Positions 1 through 8,129 are shown, counted from the first letter of the stretch. The stretch: DNA of 13,972 nt from Candidatus Hydrogenedentota bacterium (GCA_903922535.1 CAIXUF010000709.1:1-13972), one strand, 5' to 3'. Translations and numbers: made by a program. The notes: a model not told the origin generated them from the letters alone.

Positions 1-2
1 TG

Positions 3-662
3 GCCGAGGTGGTGGACATTTTCCCCGGCACTTATATCCACATCGGCGGAGACGAGGCGGTGAAGGATCAGTGGAAGTCGAGCGAGGCGGTGCAGAAGCG
101 GATGAAGGAACTGGGCATCACGGACGAGGCGAAGATGCAGAGTTATTTCATTGCGCGGATGAATGATTTCCTCAAGAGCAAGGGCCGCAAACTTATCGGC
201 TGGGACGAGATTCTGGAGGGCGGTCTGGGCAAGGATGCCACGGTGATGGCGTGGCGCAGCGTGGACAAGGGCATCGAGGCGGCGGAGTTGGGCAACGACG
301 TCGTCATGGCGCCGACCTCGTTCACCTACTTGGATTATTACCAGGGCAAGCCCAAGGAGGAACCGTTGGCCATCGGCGGCAACCTGCCGCTGAGCAAGGT
401 GTACAGTTTCGATCCAGTCCCGGGAAAACTGGACGCGGCGGGACTGTCGCACATCATGGGCACGCAGGGCCAATTGTGGTCCGAATACATCCCCACCCCC
501 GAACACATGGAGTACATGGCCTTTCCGCGTTCCTGCGCACTGGCCGAGGTGGCCTGGACGCCGCAGGACAAGCGGGATTTCAAGGACTTTTCAGAGCGCT
601 TGAAGAAGCATGTGGAACGGCTGGACAAGATGGGGGTGAAGTATCGTCCGTTGGACAAATGA
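3..662 (+). CDS. GH20 beta-N-acetylhexosaminidase, C-terminal part (5' end outside window)
   Basis: Hydrolyses terminal beta-linked GlcNAc or GalNAc from glycans; the family uses substrate-assisted catalysis by an Asp-Glu pair. The frame is open from base 3 and no start is visible, so the gene begins upstream. The HIGGDEA motif puts the catalytic Asp-Glu at bases 51-56. Further family landmarks follow in the expected order: GWDEIL (about base 198), a DYYQG tyrosine region, LWSEYI, then FPRSCALAEVAW near the end of the barrel. The frame ends at TGA 660-662, so about 219 residues are seen and the N-terminal domain and first half of the TIM barrel are missing. It is transcribed towards the - strand gene group, with a decayed transposase between them, so it is not in the same transcript. 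Family call is firm; secretion and exact substrate cannot be judged without the N-terminus. Confidence 0.93.
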   Translation, partial: AEVVDIFPGTYIHIGGDEAVKDQWKSSEAVQKRMKELGITDEAKMQSYFIARMNDFLKSKGRKLIGWDEILEGGLGKDATVMAWRSVDKGIEAAELGNDVVMAPTSFTYLDYYQGKPKEEPLAIGGNLPLSKVYSFDPVPGKLDAAGLSHIMGTQGQLWSEYIPTPEHMEYMAFPRSCALAEVAWTPQDKRDFKDFSERLKKHVERLDKMGVKYRPLDK

Positions 663-757
663 GGGGGATGGGAAGCATGAGAATGCCGGGAAGTATGCGA
701 GTTATGGGATAGGCGTTCGTGGCGTTTCCGCGCCTTCCGTTACCGTGACAGGGTCGC

Positions 758-1135
758 TCATTGGGCCACGGTTGCCGGACGCGTCAAATGATCGTGCGAG
801 AACAATCGGTGCCCACTCTTGTTCCATTTGCTCGTGCCCGGAGGAAAATGACCGACGGTGATGCGCAGACCGGTTTCTCCCGCCAGGCACTGAAGCTCCA
901 CTTTCCATAACCCGGACCCGATACCGTTGCTTCGTCCGCCGTCCGCACAAATAAGCGGGACGTCCGCGCGGGGATAGAGCGGCAGCCCCATCCGCTTCCA
1001 CCGGCGACGAATGCTTTCCACCGCGAAACCCGCCGTGTCGTGGTCGCAACCCACGCTCACGCGTCCGGCGCCCCGGCCCGCGTCGTAGACGCCGCAGGGA
1101 ATCGTCTTGCCTAACGGTGGTTCTCCGCGTTCCTT
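758..1135 (-). pseudogene. Decayed ISAzo13-family transposase remnant
   Basis: The translated stretch from 1114 to about 797 carries segments typical of ISAzo13 ('Rhodopirellula') transposases in the right order: LGKTIPCGVYD, VSVGCDHDT, FAVESIRRRWKRMG, the ICADGG block with one catalytic Asp, GLWKVELQ, then FPPGTSKWNK followed by HRLFS. It is not functional. The N-terminal part with the first catalytic Asp is absent. The usual K-I-E-H of the third acidic residue reads K-S-G-H, removing the catalytic Glu. After HRLFS the sequence leaves the family and stops at 758. No terminal inverted repeats are visible. The remnant is in the same frame as the beta-helix gene and starts right after that gene's TGA (1138-1136). 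Family assignment is from recognised motifs; the exact boundaries are uncertain. Confidence 0.82.
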
Positions 1136-3508
1136 TCAACTTTCCCGCTGGTAGGCAATCCAAAACACGCCCGGCTGGGTTCCCAGTGTGAAGGATAGCC
1201 CGCGTTCGACGAGTTCCCGGCCGCCAACCTCGGGAGCGGTTTCCAGCGAAACGGGTGTCACGTCCGACAGGATTGGCAGGTCACCCAGGGCGGTCAAATA
1301 CGTCGTGAACAGATTTGCGTCACAAGTCCCAAAGAAAGTGCCTTCGTAGAAGCGCGGGCCCGCCGGGGCCAGGGTGCCGGCATACGCCCTCAATTGGTAC
1401 CGGGCCGACTTGTCCACGCCGCTCAGTTTGAGAAGAAGCGTCTCGGGCTCTCCGCTCTTCCGCCGCACGATCTGCACCATGCCCCGTCCCTGTCCAGGCA
1501 GGTCCAATTGATGGGCAGCCCACAGATCCGCGCGGGCCGGCTCGGTCAATGAATAGTAGTCGCAAGAAATCGGCGACGTCTTAAGAATAGATCGCTGGAA
1601 GGCAGGTTCCAACCCGGTCCATGCCTGCATTGCCTCGATGAATTCACGCGGCGGCGTGCCGTCCTTTTGAAAGAGGTTGTCCACCCATTGATTCCGGCTG
1701 ACGTGCGAATTGAACAAGAGCGGGCCGCCCGCGTTTCGGTAAACGACGTTGTCCGTGTACCGGCATCCCGTATTGTTGCCATCCAGATAGAGACCGTGGC
1801 AGGGAATGGTGTCGAGTATCCCGCTGGCCACCTCTCCCCGTCCAAACGCGTTCCATTGCGTGTCATGGATGAGGTTGCCGCGCACGCTTGTGCCCTCACC
1901 GTAGTATGCAAACGTGACATACAACCCCGCACCGTCCACCGTGGTTTTCATGCAGTTGTAAATATGATTGAACTCAACGGCGTTGTTCTTCGCGAATGGG
2001 ACCTTGGGGTCCTGACTGCCGGCCACTATGATTCCGCTGTAGGCCGTGTCATGGACCAGGTTATGGCTGACACTCGAGTCCTGGGCCAGGTAGAGGCAGA
2101 TTCCAGTGCCGCCGTAATACTCGGTGCCGCAGTGGTGAATGTAATTGTTGGCAATCCGATATCCCTCGTATTCGCCGGGTCGGGGAGGAGGAGACCCAAA
2201 GACGTAGCCGCCAGCCACATTGCAGCCGCCGGCGCCGATTCCGCCGCCGCCCACGTCCCAGATTTCATTTCCCTCAATCCTGTTGAATGCCGTCCCGTCC
2301 CGCAGGCATAGCGCCATCCCGCCCACGTGGGCGATGCCGCCGTCAATAAAGTGGCACGAACGTGCGTGCTCGAACTCGACCGCTGCCTCTATAAAGCGAT
2401 GTCCCGGCCTTTCCTTACTGCCCGTGGCGACATTGCAACTAAACAGTCCGTTATATCCCCAAGCCGGCAGCAGCCAGTCCACGTGTGCGACATGGATGCC
2501 CCTGAATGTCAAGTTGATCACGGGCCTTTCTGGCGTCCCCGTCACTTTCAGGAGCGTGTTCTGCGCGACAGGCGCGATCGCTTCGGCGCGCGTCATATCC
2601 TCCCCGGGGCGGGGCCAGTAGGAAAGGATTCCCGTTCGCCGGTCCAGATACCATTCCCCCGGTTGGTCCAGCATTTCCAAAGCATTCTCAAGATAACAGG
2701 CCTTGCCCGCCGTCGGCTCGCTCAAATACCAGTCATTTCCAAACACCTTCGAGTTGAACTTGTGCGGCGGGGCAACCACCAGTGTGTGCTCGGGGGCATT
2801 CACGGATTCAAGCCGCTTGCGTCCGCCCTCGTTGTTGTAAATGCAGACCAACTCGACATCATCGGGATGGCTGTAGGTTCTGATCGGCCCGTCCACGGTC
2901 ACGGTGTAGGGTTGATCTTCGGCCTCTGTCATCGTGCTGTTTCTGATAGTCCACCACGGTTTCTGGTCGTCCGCATTGGGCGTCCGGGCGCGGATCGCAC
3001 GCCGGCCGTTGACGAACAGTTGCCGGAAGCGCCACTGGCCCGCTTTGGCCTCAGGCACCTCAGCCGTCCATATATCCCCCACCCCCCTCTTCCATCCGGA
3101 GATTGCGCGCCCGCCGCTCAGTTCCACGCGCTCCCCCGGATACGCGTCGTAGGTGATGGAGTATTCGGTGGTGCCGGAATCTTCGGGGCCGAAGGCAAGT
3201 GTTTCGCGTTGCGAGTAGGTTCCGCCATGAATCAACACCAGGATGTCCTTCTTCAAACCCGCCGCGACACGTTGACGAACCGCATCACGCGCCCGCGCCA
3301 GGGTTGCAAACGGCGCGGCGGCGCTGCCGGGATTGCTGTCTTGGCCGTGGGGGCTGACATAGAAGTCCGCCTTTGTCACCCCTGGCGTGTGTCCGGCGCT
3401 TTCGCGTGCACTGATGCAACCCGTCGTCAGCAAGGCAACGATGCAACCGGCAACCATTGCTGTCGGCGCTGAAAACCAACCGCCAGGCGTTCTCACATTC
3501 GCCATCAT
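1136..3508 (-). CDS. Right-handed beta-helix lipoprotein, GH141-like, with GH36-like C-terminal domain
   Basis: Probably a membrane-anchored, outward-facing carbohydrate-active enzyme. Residues 18-31 form a hydrophobic signal ending in L-T-T-G-C, a plausible lipobox with Cys31. DFYVSPHGQDSNPG (48-61) followed by FATLARARDAV is the usual opening of secreted parallel beta-helix enzymes. IHGGTY, PEDSGT, YDAYPGERVELSGG, GWK and then FRQLFVNGRRAIRARTP (161-177) resemble GH141 proteins, a family that includes alpha-L-fucosidases. Residues 330-615 hold the coils, with recurring N-x-I-H and N-x-V-Y turns. About 649-788 resembles the C-terminal domain of the two GH36 proteins in this window (see findings). 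The ATG at 3508 overlaps the TGA of the preceding gene by 4 bases (ATGA); a second ATG follows at once, so the true start may be 3505. AAGGGA lies upstream. Beta-helix fold is sure; GH141 membership is likely but not proven, and no catalytic residues are assigned. Confidence 0.85.
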   Translation of the reverse strand: MMANVRTPGGWFSAPTAMVAGCIVALLTTGCISARESAGHTPGVTKADFYVSPHGQDSNPGSAAAPFATLARARDAVRQRVAAGLKKDILVLIHGGTYSQRETLAFGPEDSGTTEYSITYDAYPGERVELSGGRAISGWKRGVGDIWTAEVPEAKAGQWRFRQLFVNGRRAIRARTPNADDQKPWWTIRNSTMTEAEDQPYTVTVDGPIRTYSHPDDVELVCIYNNEGGRKRLESVNAPEHTLVVAPPHKFNSKVFGNDWYLSEPTAGKACYLENALEMLDQPGEWYLDRRTGILSYWPRPGEDMTRAEAIAPVAQNTLLKVTGTPERPVINLTFRGIHVAHVDWLLPAWGYNGLFSCNVATGSKERPGHRFIEAAVEFEHARSCHFIDGGIAHVGGMALCLRDGTAFNRIEGNEIWDVGGGGIGAGGCNVAGGYVFGSPPPRPGEYEGYRIANNYIHHCGTEYYGGTGICLYLAQDSSVSHNLVHDTAYSGIIVAGSQDPKVPFAKNNAVEFNHIYNCMKTTVDGAGLYVTFAYYGEGTSVRGNLIHDTQWNAFGRGEVASGILDTIPCHGLYLDGNNTGCRYTDNVVYRNAGGPLLFNSHVSRNQWVDNLFQKDGTPPREFIEAMQAWTGLEPAFQRSILKTSPISCDYYSLTEPARADLWAAHQLDLPGQGRGMVQIVRRKSGEPETLLLKLSGVDKSARYQLRAYAGTLAPAGPRFYEGTFFGTCDANLFTTYLTALGDLPILSDVTPVSLETAPEVGGRELVERGLSFTLGTQPGVFWIAYQRES

Positions 3509-4620
3509 TGTCCCTTACTCTCCGGTTCGGCGGCTTGGCTGAATCGCGCGAGTTTGGCGTGAAATCCGGGGCGTTCGAGCACTTTTGGGTTGACCACGTT
3601 TTCCGGCACTTCTCCATGTGCGGCGCGGATGATTCCGCGGGCCATCGCCTCGCCCACGAGGCGCACGGCGCGGTGGGTCGTGGGCAGCCAGTGGGGCGTG
3701 AGCACCACATTGTCCAGCCGGGTTAGCGGATCATTCGCGGCTAACGGTTCATCCGCAAAGACATCGAGCCCCGCGCCGGCTATTCGCCCCGTCTCCAAGG
3801 CGTGAACCAATGCGTCCTGTCTCACCAATTCGCCTCGGCCGGTGTTGATGAAACAGGCGGTATGTTTCATCAGACTGAATTCCCGTTCGCCGAAGAAGCC
3901 CCGCGTGGAATCGTTAAGGGCGCAGTGAAGACTTACGTAGTCGGATTCGCGCAGCAAGGTTTCCAGGTCCACAAGTGTCACACCGCGTGCTGCGGCCTCC
4001 GCGGGCGGGCAATGCTTCGAGAAGGCCAGCACACGCATCCGGAAAGGTTCGAGCAGCCGGATTAGCTCCCAGGAGATTCTGCCCAGTCCGACAATGCCGA
4101 GTGTCTTGTCCATCAGGTCGTCGCCAATGACGCTGGCCTGATCCCGCCAGTCGCCGGAGCGGGCCATCCGTTCCTGCCCTGGAAGCCGCTTCGCCGCCGC
4201 CAACAGGAGCAGCAGCGTTGCCGAAGCCGTGGAATGTGTCAGTGACTCCGGCGCGTTGAAGACGGCCACGTCATTTTCTGTGCATGCGGCGAGATCGATC
4301 TTGTCCGTGCCGACGCCGGCGCGTCCGATCACAACCAGCCGCTCCGCTCCGTTGGCGAATGCGGAACGCCGCACGTAGGGACGAATGATCACGATACCGT
4401 CCGCAGCCGCCACATGCCGCGGTTCCAACTGCATCCGGTAAAGCTGCTCATTGTAGGCGGTGCCCAACGTCGCAGGCGATTGTTCCATGATGAATCCACG
4501 CCGCACCTGCGGCACCGCATCCAGCAAATCTTCGCCATAGTACCCGGAGGCGACCTTCCCTTCGGCATTCAGGAAATCACCCGAGAAAAGAACGTCGAAA
4601 GTTCGCGTGGGGTTCACCAT
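3505..4620 (-). CDS. D-2-hydroxyacid dehydrogenase (PGDH-like, NAD(P)-dependent)
   Basis: Cytoplasmic oxidoreductase that interconverts a 2-hydroxy acid and a 2-oxo acid; 371 residues, somewhat longer than minimal family members. The Rossmann domain lies at about 120-308. The catalytic triad is recognisable: Arg262 in NTGRGELV, Glu291 in FADEP, and His310 in LTPHW. GRAGVGTDKIDL (99-110) is the family's N-terminal hinge. Two departures are visible. The dinucleotide fingerprint reads G178-L-G180-R-I-S183, with Ser for the third Gly, and the residue after strand 2 is Ser201 (LAFSK) where NAD-specific members usually have Asp. The ATG at 4620 overlaps the 3' end of the enolase-superfamily gene by 7 bases; a GTG at 4617 would give a 4-base overlap instead. 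The gene in turn overlaps the beta-helix gene. Context suggests a sugar-derived hydroxyacid rather than phosphoglycerate (inference). Confidence 0.9.
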   Translation of the reverse strand: MVNPTRTFDVLFSGDFLNAEGKVASGYYGEDLLDAVPQVRRGFIMEQSPATLGTAYNEQLYRMQLEPRHVAAADGIVIIRPYVRRSAFANGAERLVVIGRAGVGTDKIDLAACTENDVAVFNAPESLTHSTASATLLLLLAAAKRLPGQERMARSGDWRDQASVIGDDLMDKTLGIVGLGRISWELIRLLEPFRMRVLAFSKHCPPAEAAARGVTLVDLETLLRESDYVSLHCALNDSTRGFFGEREFSLMKHTACFINTGRGELVRQDALVHALETGRIAGAGLDVFADEPLAANDPLTRLDNVVLTPHWLPTTHRAVRLVGEAMARGIIRAAHGEVPENVVNPKVLERPGFHAKLARFSQAAEPESKGQ

Positions 4621-5885
4621 TTAAGCAGGTCTTCTTCTGTGGTGATTTCGACACGGGCGTTGGGGCGTGACTTGAAATCATCGTGCAGGCGTGTGCCCAG
4701 GCCGGGCCGGCCAGGGAGTGACAGTTGCCCGTCGGAGATCGGGATGCGGTCCGTCACCACGTCGTTGTACCAGCCGTCCAGGTAGCCGCGAACGGTTTCC
4801 ATAATCAGCGCGTTGGGAATGTGCAGCATCAAATGCGCCGCCGCCCAGACCGCCACCGGCCCTATGGTGTCGTGCGATGTCACGGGAAGGAAATACGTGT
4901 CCGCCATGCTGCAAAGCTTCCGGCCCTCCGTGATGCCGCCGCCCCAGGACAAGTCCGGCATGACTATGTCCAGGGCGCCCTTCTCCAGCCATGGCCGGTA
5001 GTTGTATCGCGTGAACACGCGCTCACTCTGGCAGATCGGGATCTTCGTCGCGGACTTGAGGCGCACGTACGCGTCCACGTTGTCCGGCGGCATGATTTCC
5101 TCCAGCCACAGAATGTCATAGGGCTTAAGCGCCCGTGCAATGCGGGTCGCGGTCGGCAGATCCCAGCGCGCGTGGCCCTCGATGGCGATGGCCATCTTGT
5201 CGCCAACCGTTTGGCGAATGCTTTCGACAACCGCCACGCCCTGCTTCAGTTCCTCGTTTCCGATCGAGTGGCCAAGGATGCCCGCCGCCGTCTTTGCGCC
5301 CCAGACCACGTAGGGCTCGCCCAGTTTGGTCGGACCAGAAAGTGTTGGGCCGAATTGGTCGAACGGCCAGATCTTCATAGCCTTTATGCCCTGCTCCAAC
5401 AGACTGGCGGCAACTTCGCCTGCGCGGCCGTCACAGCACGCAACGATATCATCGTACCTGCCGGAACTCACGCAGGTGTTGTAGATGGGAATGCGGTCGC
5501 GGTTGCGCCCCCCAAGCACGTTGTAAATCGGTTGTCCCAGATACTGGCCGACAATGTCCCACAGCGCGATGTCCAAGGCCGAAATCGCGCGCATTTCCGA
5601 CCCGGCAAAACCGCAGAAATTCACAAGCGAGAACATGTTGTTCCAGTGGTTCTCGATGTCGAGCGGATCGCGCCCAATGAGCAGCGGCGCAAACACATCA
5701 TGGATGATGGAAGCCACCGCGCGCGGGAGATAATAGGTCTCACCGAGGCCGATCAGCCCGTCATCGGTGTGAATCTGCACCCATAGATTGTTTGGCAGGG
5801 CCTGCCGGGACTGTGGATTCTGCTTCTGCCATTCGGCTTCGGGCACTGCCTGAAACCAGATTGTCTCAATTCGGACGATTTTCAT
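4614..5885 (-). CDS. Enolase-superfamily (mandelate racemase/MLE-type) acid-sugar dehydratase-like protein
   Basis: Probably a cytoplasmic Mg2+-dependent enzyme that abstracts the alpha-proton of a carboxylate, most likely a sugar-acid dehydratase; 423 residues, normal for the group. The N-terminal capping domain covers about 1-125 (VQIHTDDGLIGLGET, then SALDIALWDIVG and NVLGGR). The barrel follows. Lys168 and Lys171 sit on the strand that carries catalytic lysines in the superfamily. Metal-ligand candidates are Glu236 (IEGHARWD), Glu262/263 (WLEE) and Glu288 (QSER). Asp311 (PDLSWGGG) and His338 (TSHDTIGP) fit the His-Asp dyad of the mandelate racemase subgroup. Start ATG 5885 has AAGGAAA a few bases upstream. 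It follows the GH36 gene by 64 bases and overlaps the dehydrogenase gene. Substrate (galactonate, fuconate or other) cannot be read from sequence alone. Confidence 0.9.
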   Translation of the reverse strand: MKIVRIETIWFQAVPEAEWQKQNPQSRQALPNNLWVQIHTDDGLIGLGETYYLPRAVASIIHDVFAPLLIGRDPLDIENHWNNMFSLVNFCGFAGSEMRAISALDIALWDIVGQYLGQPIYNVLGGRNRDRIPIYNTCVSSGRYDDIVACCDGRAGEVAASLLEQGIKAMKIWPFDQFGPTLSGPTKLGEPYVVWGAKTAAGILGHSIGNEELKQGVAVVESIRQTVGDKMAIAIEGHARWDLPTATRIARALKPYDILWLEEIMPPDNVDAYVRLKSATKIPICQSERVFTRYNYRPWLEKGALDIVMPDLSWGGGITEGRKLCSMADTYFLPVTSHDTIGPVAVWAAAHLMLHIPNALIMETVRGYLDGWYNDVVTDRIPISDGQLSLPGRPGLGTRLHDDFKSRPNARVEITTEEDLLKW

Positions 5886-5949
5886 GGACTTTCCTTTCTT
5901 GAACGATCGTTTGGGGTGTCAGGTTGTCCTGTCGTCTTGTTGCGGGAGC

Positions 5950-8040
5950 CTACAGCCGCTTGTACGTGATCACCGGCGCCGCCGGCTTCCCGGTCAGGGT
6001 TACGGCGAGGCCTTCGTCCATCAATACACGGCCGATGCGGGTTTCCTTGCTGCCGTCGAGGTTCTCCAGTTCATACTTCGCCTCCGGGTCGAGGCCGTGC
6101 AGTTTAAAGGTCTTCTGCGCCTCGCCGTTCTCTGGTCGGCGGAATGCCTGCACCACGCCGGAAGCGCTTTCGGGCCGGTCATACTGCCAGGCCAGCCAGG
6201 CATCGTTACTGAGACTATAGGGGCTCAACGGATAGAAATCGCCCAGGTAGTTCGGCTGAATCGTCTTGATTTGCGTGAACAGACGTTCGGCCAGCCGGTA
6301 ATCCAAGTCCGTCCGCCGCATGTCGTAGCAGAGAGTGAGGCTGGGCGACATGTTGGAACGGAACCCGTATGGATCGATGTCATTTCCCACCTTAAACCCG
6401 ATCGCTGACTGGCCCACCACATAACCCGCTCCGTGATAGGGTATCCATGACGCAAAGCAGAAGTGATGATTCTGCTGGCTGGTGGGCTCGAAGAGATGGT
6501 CGCTGCGGATCAACGGCGTCGCGCGGCGCATGGTCTCCAAATCGTCGCGGCGGCCGCCGGAAGCGCACGAGTCAATCCGTAAATTGGGATGGCGCTGCCG
6601 GAGCGCGTCCCAGTAGGCAAGATAGCCCTGGACGTAAAGGTTCTCCGTCATGCCCTGCCTGTCGGCCGCGTCCGCGCCGCGCCAGAACGGAAGCGGATCC
6701 ATGTTGAAGTCCTGGCGGTACAGGTCAATCCCCTGTTCCTGCAGAGTCCGATCCACATGGTCAATCAACCAGGTGCGGGCATCCTTGTCGCCAAGGTTTA
6801 ACAGGCTGCCCGGGCCGCTGCCAAAGTTCCCGCCCTTCGGCGCCTCAGGCGTCTGCGCCTTTTTCGAGAGCAACCATTCGGGATGGTTCTTCGCCAGCCA
6901 GGAGTCCGGCCCCCCCACTCGCTCCGGTTCAAACCAGACAATGATCTTTACCCCCTTTTCATGGGCGTGGTCGCTGACGGCGCGGAGTCCGTTCGGAAAA
7001 CGCGCACGGTCCGGCTCCCAGGTGCCGGTGTTCACCCATTCGCCGTTGCACGGATACCAGCCGGCGTCCATCCACCAGTAATCCAGCTTCAATCCCTCTT
7101 CCAGATACCGGTCCACAAACAGTTTCTGGTTCGCCTCATTGGCCTGCGTCATTTCCCTGAACTGATGGGAACTGCACGCCACGACCTGCGTCGGCGGCAG
7201 TTTGCCGTCTGCTGTGCGCGGGAGATTGTGCGCCACCATCCAGCGCCGCCAGAGGTTTTGCGCGGTCACCACGTCCGCACCCCGCCAAAAAACCATCGCG
7301 ATCAGCGGCGATCGAATTTCCTCGCCGGGCTTCAACGACGCGCTCAGAATCTCTTGTCCGGCCGTGATGTTCAGCCCGCGCTCCTGGTCGCGCACAAAGG
7401 CGCTGGCCCACTGCCCGGGCCAGCCGATGGCGAGCAGAATACCGCCGCCGGGCGATTGCAGATTGTAATATGGAAACGCCGCGTTGGTGGGCCGCCCGCC
7501 GTACGGCGCGAATCGCTGGGTTGTACCCGGTTCAAGTTTCCTCTCGAAGGGCTCGAAACTGTCGGGGGTACACCAATCGCCCTTGGTGCCGCGGAGCACG
7601 AATTCACCGTCTGCCTCCCTTTCAAACCGTGCATCCAGTGCCTGGATGTCCTTAAGGGCAGGCGTCGCTTCGCCGCCTGCGTTCTTGAAATAGAGCGTCC
7701 ACTCCACCGCCGGATAATCGTGATACTCGACGACCACACAACGAACCGTGAGCCGTGACTGGGGATCGCACCATGTCAGCGTGCGCTCTGTCCTTGCCTC
7801 ATCCAGCTTCGTGCTGTCCGATTTTAACTCCCACTGCGGCAGTAGTTCACCGGACGGCTTGCCGTTGTAGCTGAACGAAAACGGGAACACAGCCTTGGGC
7901 GATCCAAAATGGTCCAGGGTCCAGTTTCCGCTGGCGGCGGGCTCTTCGCCGGGGGCAGGGGCGGCCATGGCGGAGCCTGATGTGATGGTTAGCAGAGTCA
8001 GCATTGCCGCAAGAGGAGTTGATATGCCTCCGAAATTCAT
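5950..8040 (-). CDS. Secreted GH36-type alpha-galactosidase-like glycosidase (paralog 1)
   Basis: Retaining alpha-glycosidase; GH36 members release alpha-galactose or alpha-GalNAc. It has 696 residues from the chosen start. Residues 1-27 form a Sec signal (hydrophobic 9-20, likely cleavage after SAMA-A). The N-terminal beta-supersandwich runs to about 275. The barrel has WWMDAGWYP (322-330), WFEPERV (369-375), the nucleophile Asp444 in LYRQDFN, SCASGGRRDD (491-500) for substrate binding, and Asp514 in IRSDH as acid/base candidate. The C-terminal beta-sandwich starts near 600 (GDFYPLSPYS). The frame stays open up to an ATG at 8106, but ATG 8040 directly starts the signal peptide and has GAGGG 7 bases upstream, so it is preferred. 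It lies 89 bases after the DUF6786-like gene and precedes the enolase-superfamily gene, probably in one operon. Family call firm; substrate open. Confidence 0.92.
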   Translation of the reverse strand: MNFGGISTPLAAMLTLLTITSGSAMAAPAPGEEPAASGNWTLDHFGSPKAVFPFSFSYNGKPSGELLPQWELKSDSTKLDEARTERTLTWCDPQSRLTVRCVVVEYHDYPAVEWTLYFKNAGGEATPALKDIQALDARFEREADGEFVLRGTKGDWCTPDSFEPFERKLEPGTTQRFAPYGGRPTNAAFPYYNLQSPGGGILLAIGWPGQWASAFVRDQERGLNITAGQEILSASLKPGEEIRSPLIAMVFWRGADVVTAQNLWRRWMVAHNLPRTADGKLPPTQVVACSSHQFREMTQANEANQKLFVDRYLEEGLKLDYWWMDAGWYPCNGEWVNTGTWEPDRARFPNGLRAVSDHAHEKGVKIIVWFEPERVGGPDSWLAKNHPEWLLSKKAQTPEAPKGGNFGSGPGSLLNLGDKDARTWLIDHVDRTLQEQGIDLYRQDFNMDPLPFWRGADAADRQGMTENLYVQGYLAYWDALRQRHPNLRIDSCASGGRRDDLETMRRATPLIRSDHLFEPTSQQNHHFCFASWIPYHGAGYVVGQSAIGFKVGNDIDPYGFRSNMSPSLTLCYDMRRTDLDYRLAERLFTQIKTIQPNYLGDFYPLSPYSLSNDAWLAWQYDRPESASGVVQAFRRPENGEAQKTFKLHGLDPEAKYELENLDGSKETRIGRVLMDEGLAVTLTGKPAAPVITYKRL

Positions 8041-8047
8041 AGCGTTT

Positions 8048-8052
8048 CCCTC
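8048..8052 (-). promoter_or_regulatory. Shine-Dalgarno site fixing the GH36 paralog 1 start
   Basis: GAGGG on the - strand, 7 bases before the ATG at 8040. It supports 8040 as the start rather than the in-frame ATG at 8106, which would put 22 mostly polar residues before the signal peptide. Confidence 0.65.
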
Positions 8053-8129
8053 GTCAGTTGCGTGAGCCAATCTCCATGAACGGCAACCCGCTTTCGCCCA
8101 ACGCATCGCAGGTCAGCAGACAAGAGTTT

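Noticed and set aside
668..709. Imperfect tandem repeat (about 19-base unit, GGGAAG-T/C-ATG) after the GH20 stop
   Set aside because: Only about two degenerate copies, with no link to any element or function.
708..740. Possible terminator hairpin after the GH20 gene
   Set aside because: Only a 4-base GGCG/CGCC stem can be formed and no T-run follows.
702..1163. 153-codon - strand frame overlapping the transposase remnant
   Set aside because: Different frame from the recognisable ISAzo13 segments, overlaps the end of the beta-helix gene, and has low-complexity Arg-rich sequence.
2327..3472. 381-codon + strand frame opposite the beta-helix gene
   Set aside because: Arg/Pro/His-rich composition without domain motifs; shadow of the real - strand gene.
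4725..5786. 353-codon + strand frame opposite the enolase-superfamily gene
   Set aside because: No family features; the - strand frame carries the conserved enzyme motifs.
8038..8106. Upstream start of GH36 paralog 1 at 8106
   Set aside because: Would place 22 polar residues before the signal peptide; ATG 8040 has its own GAGGG at proper distance.
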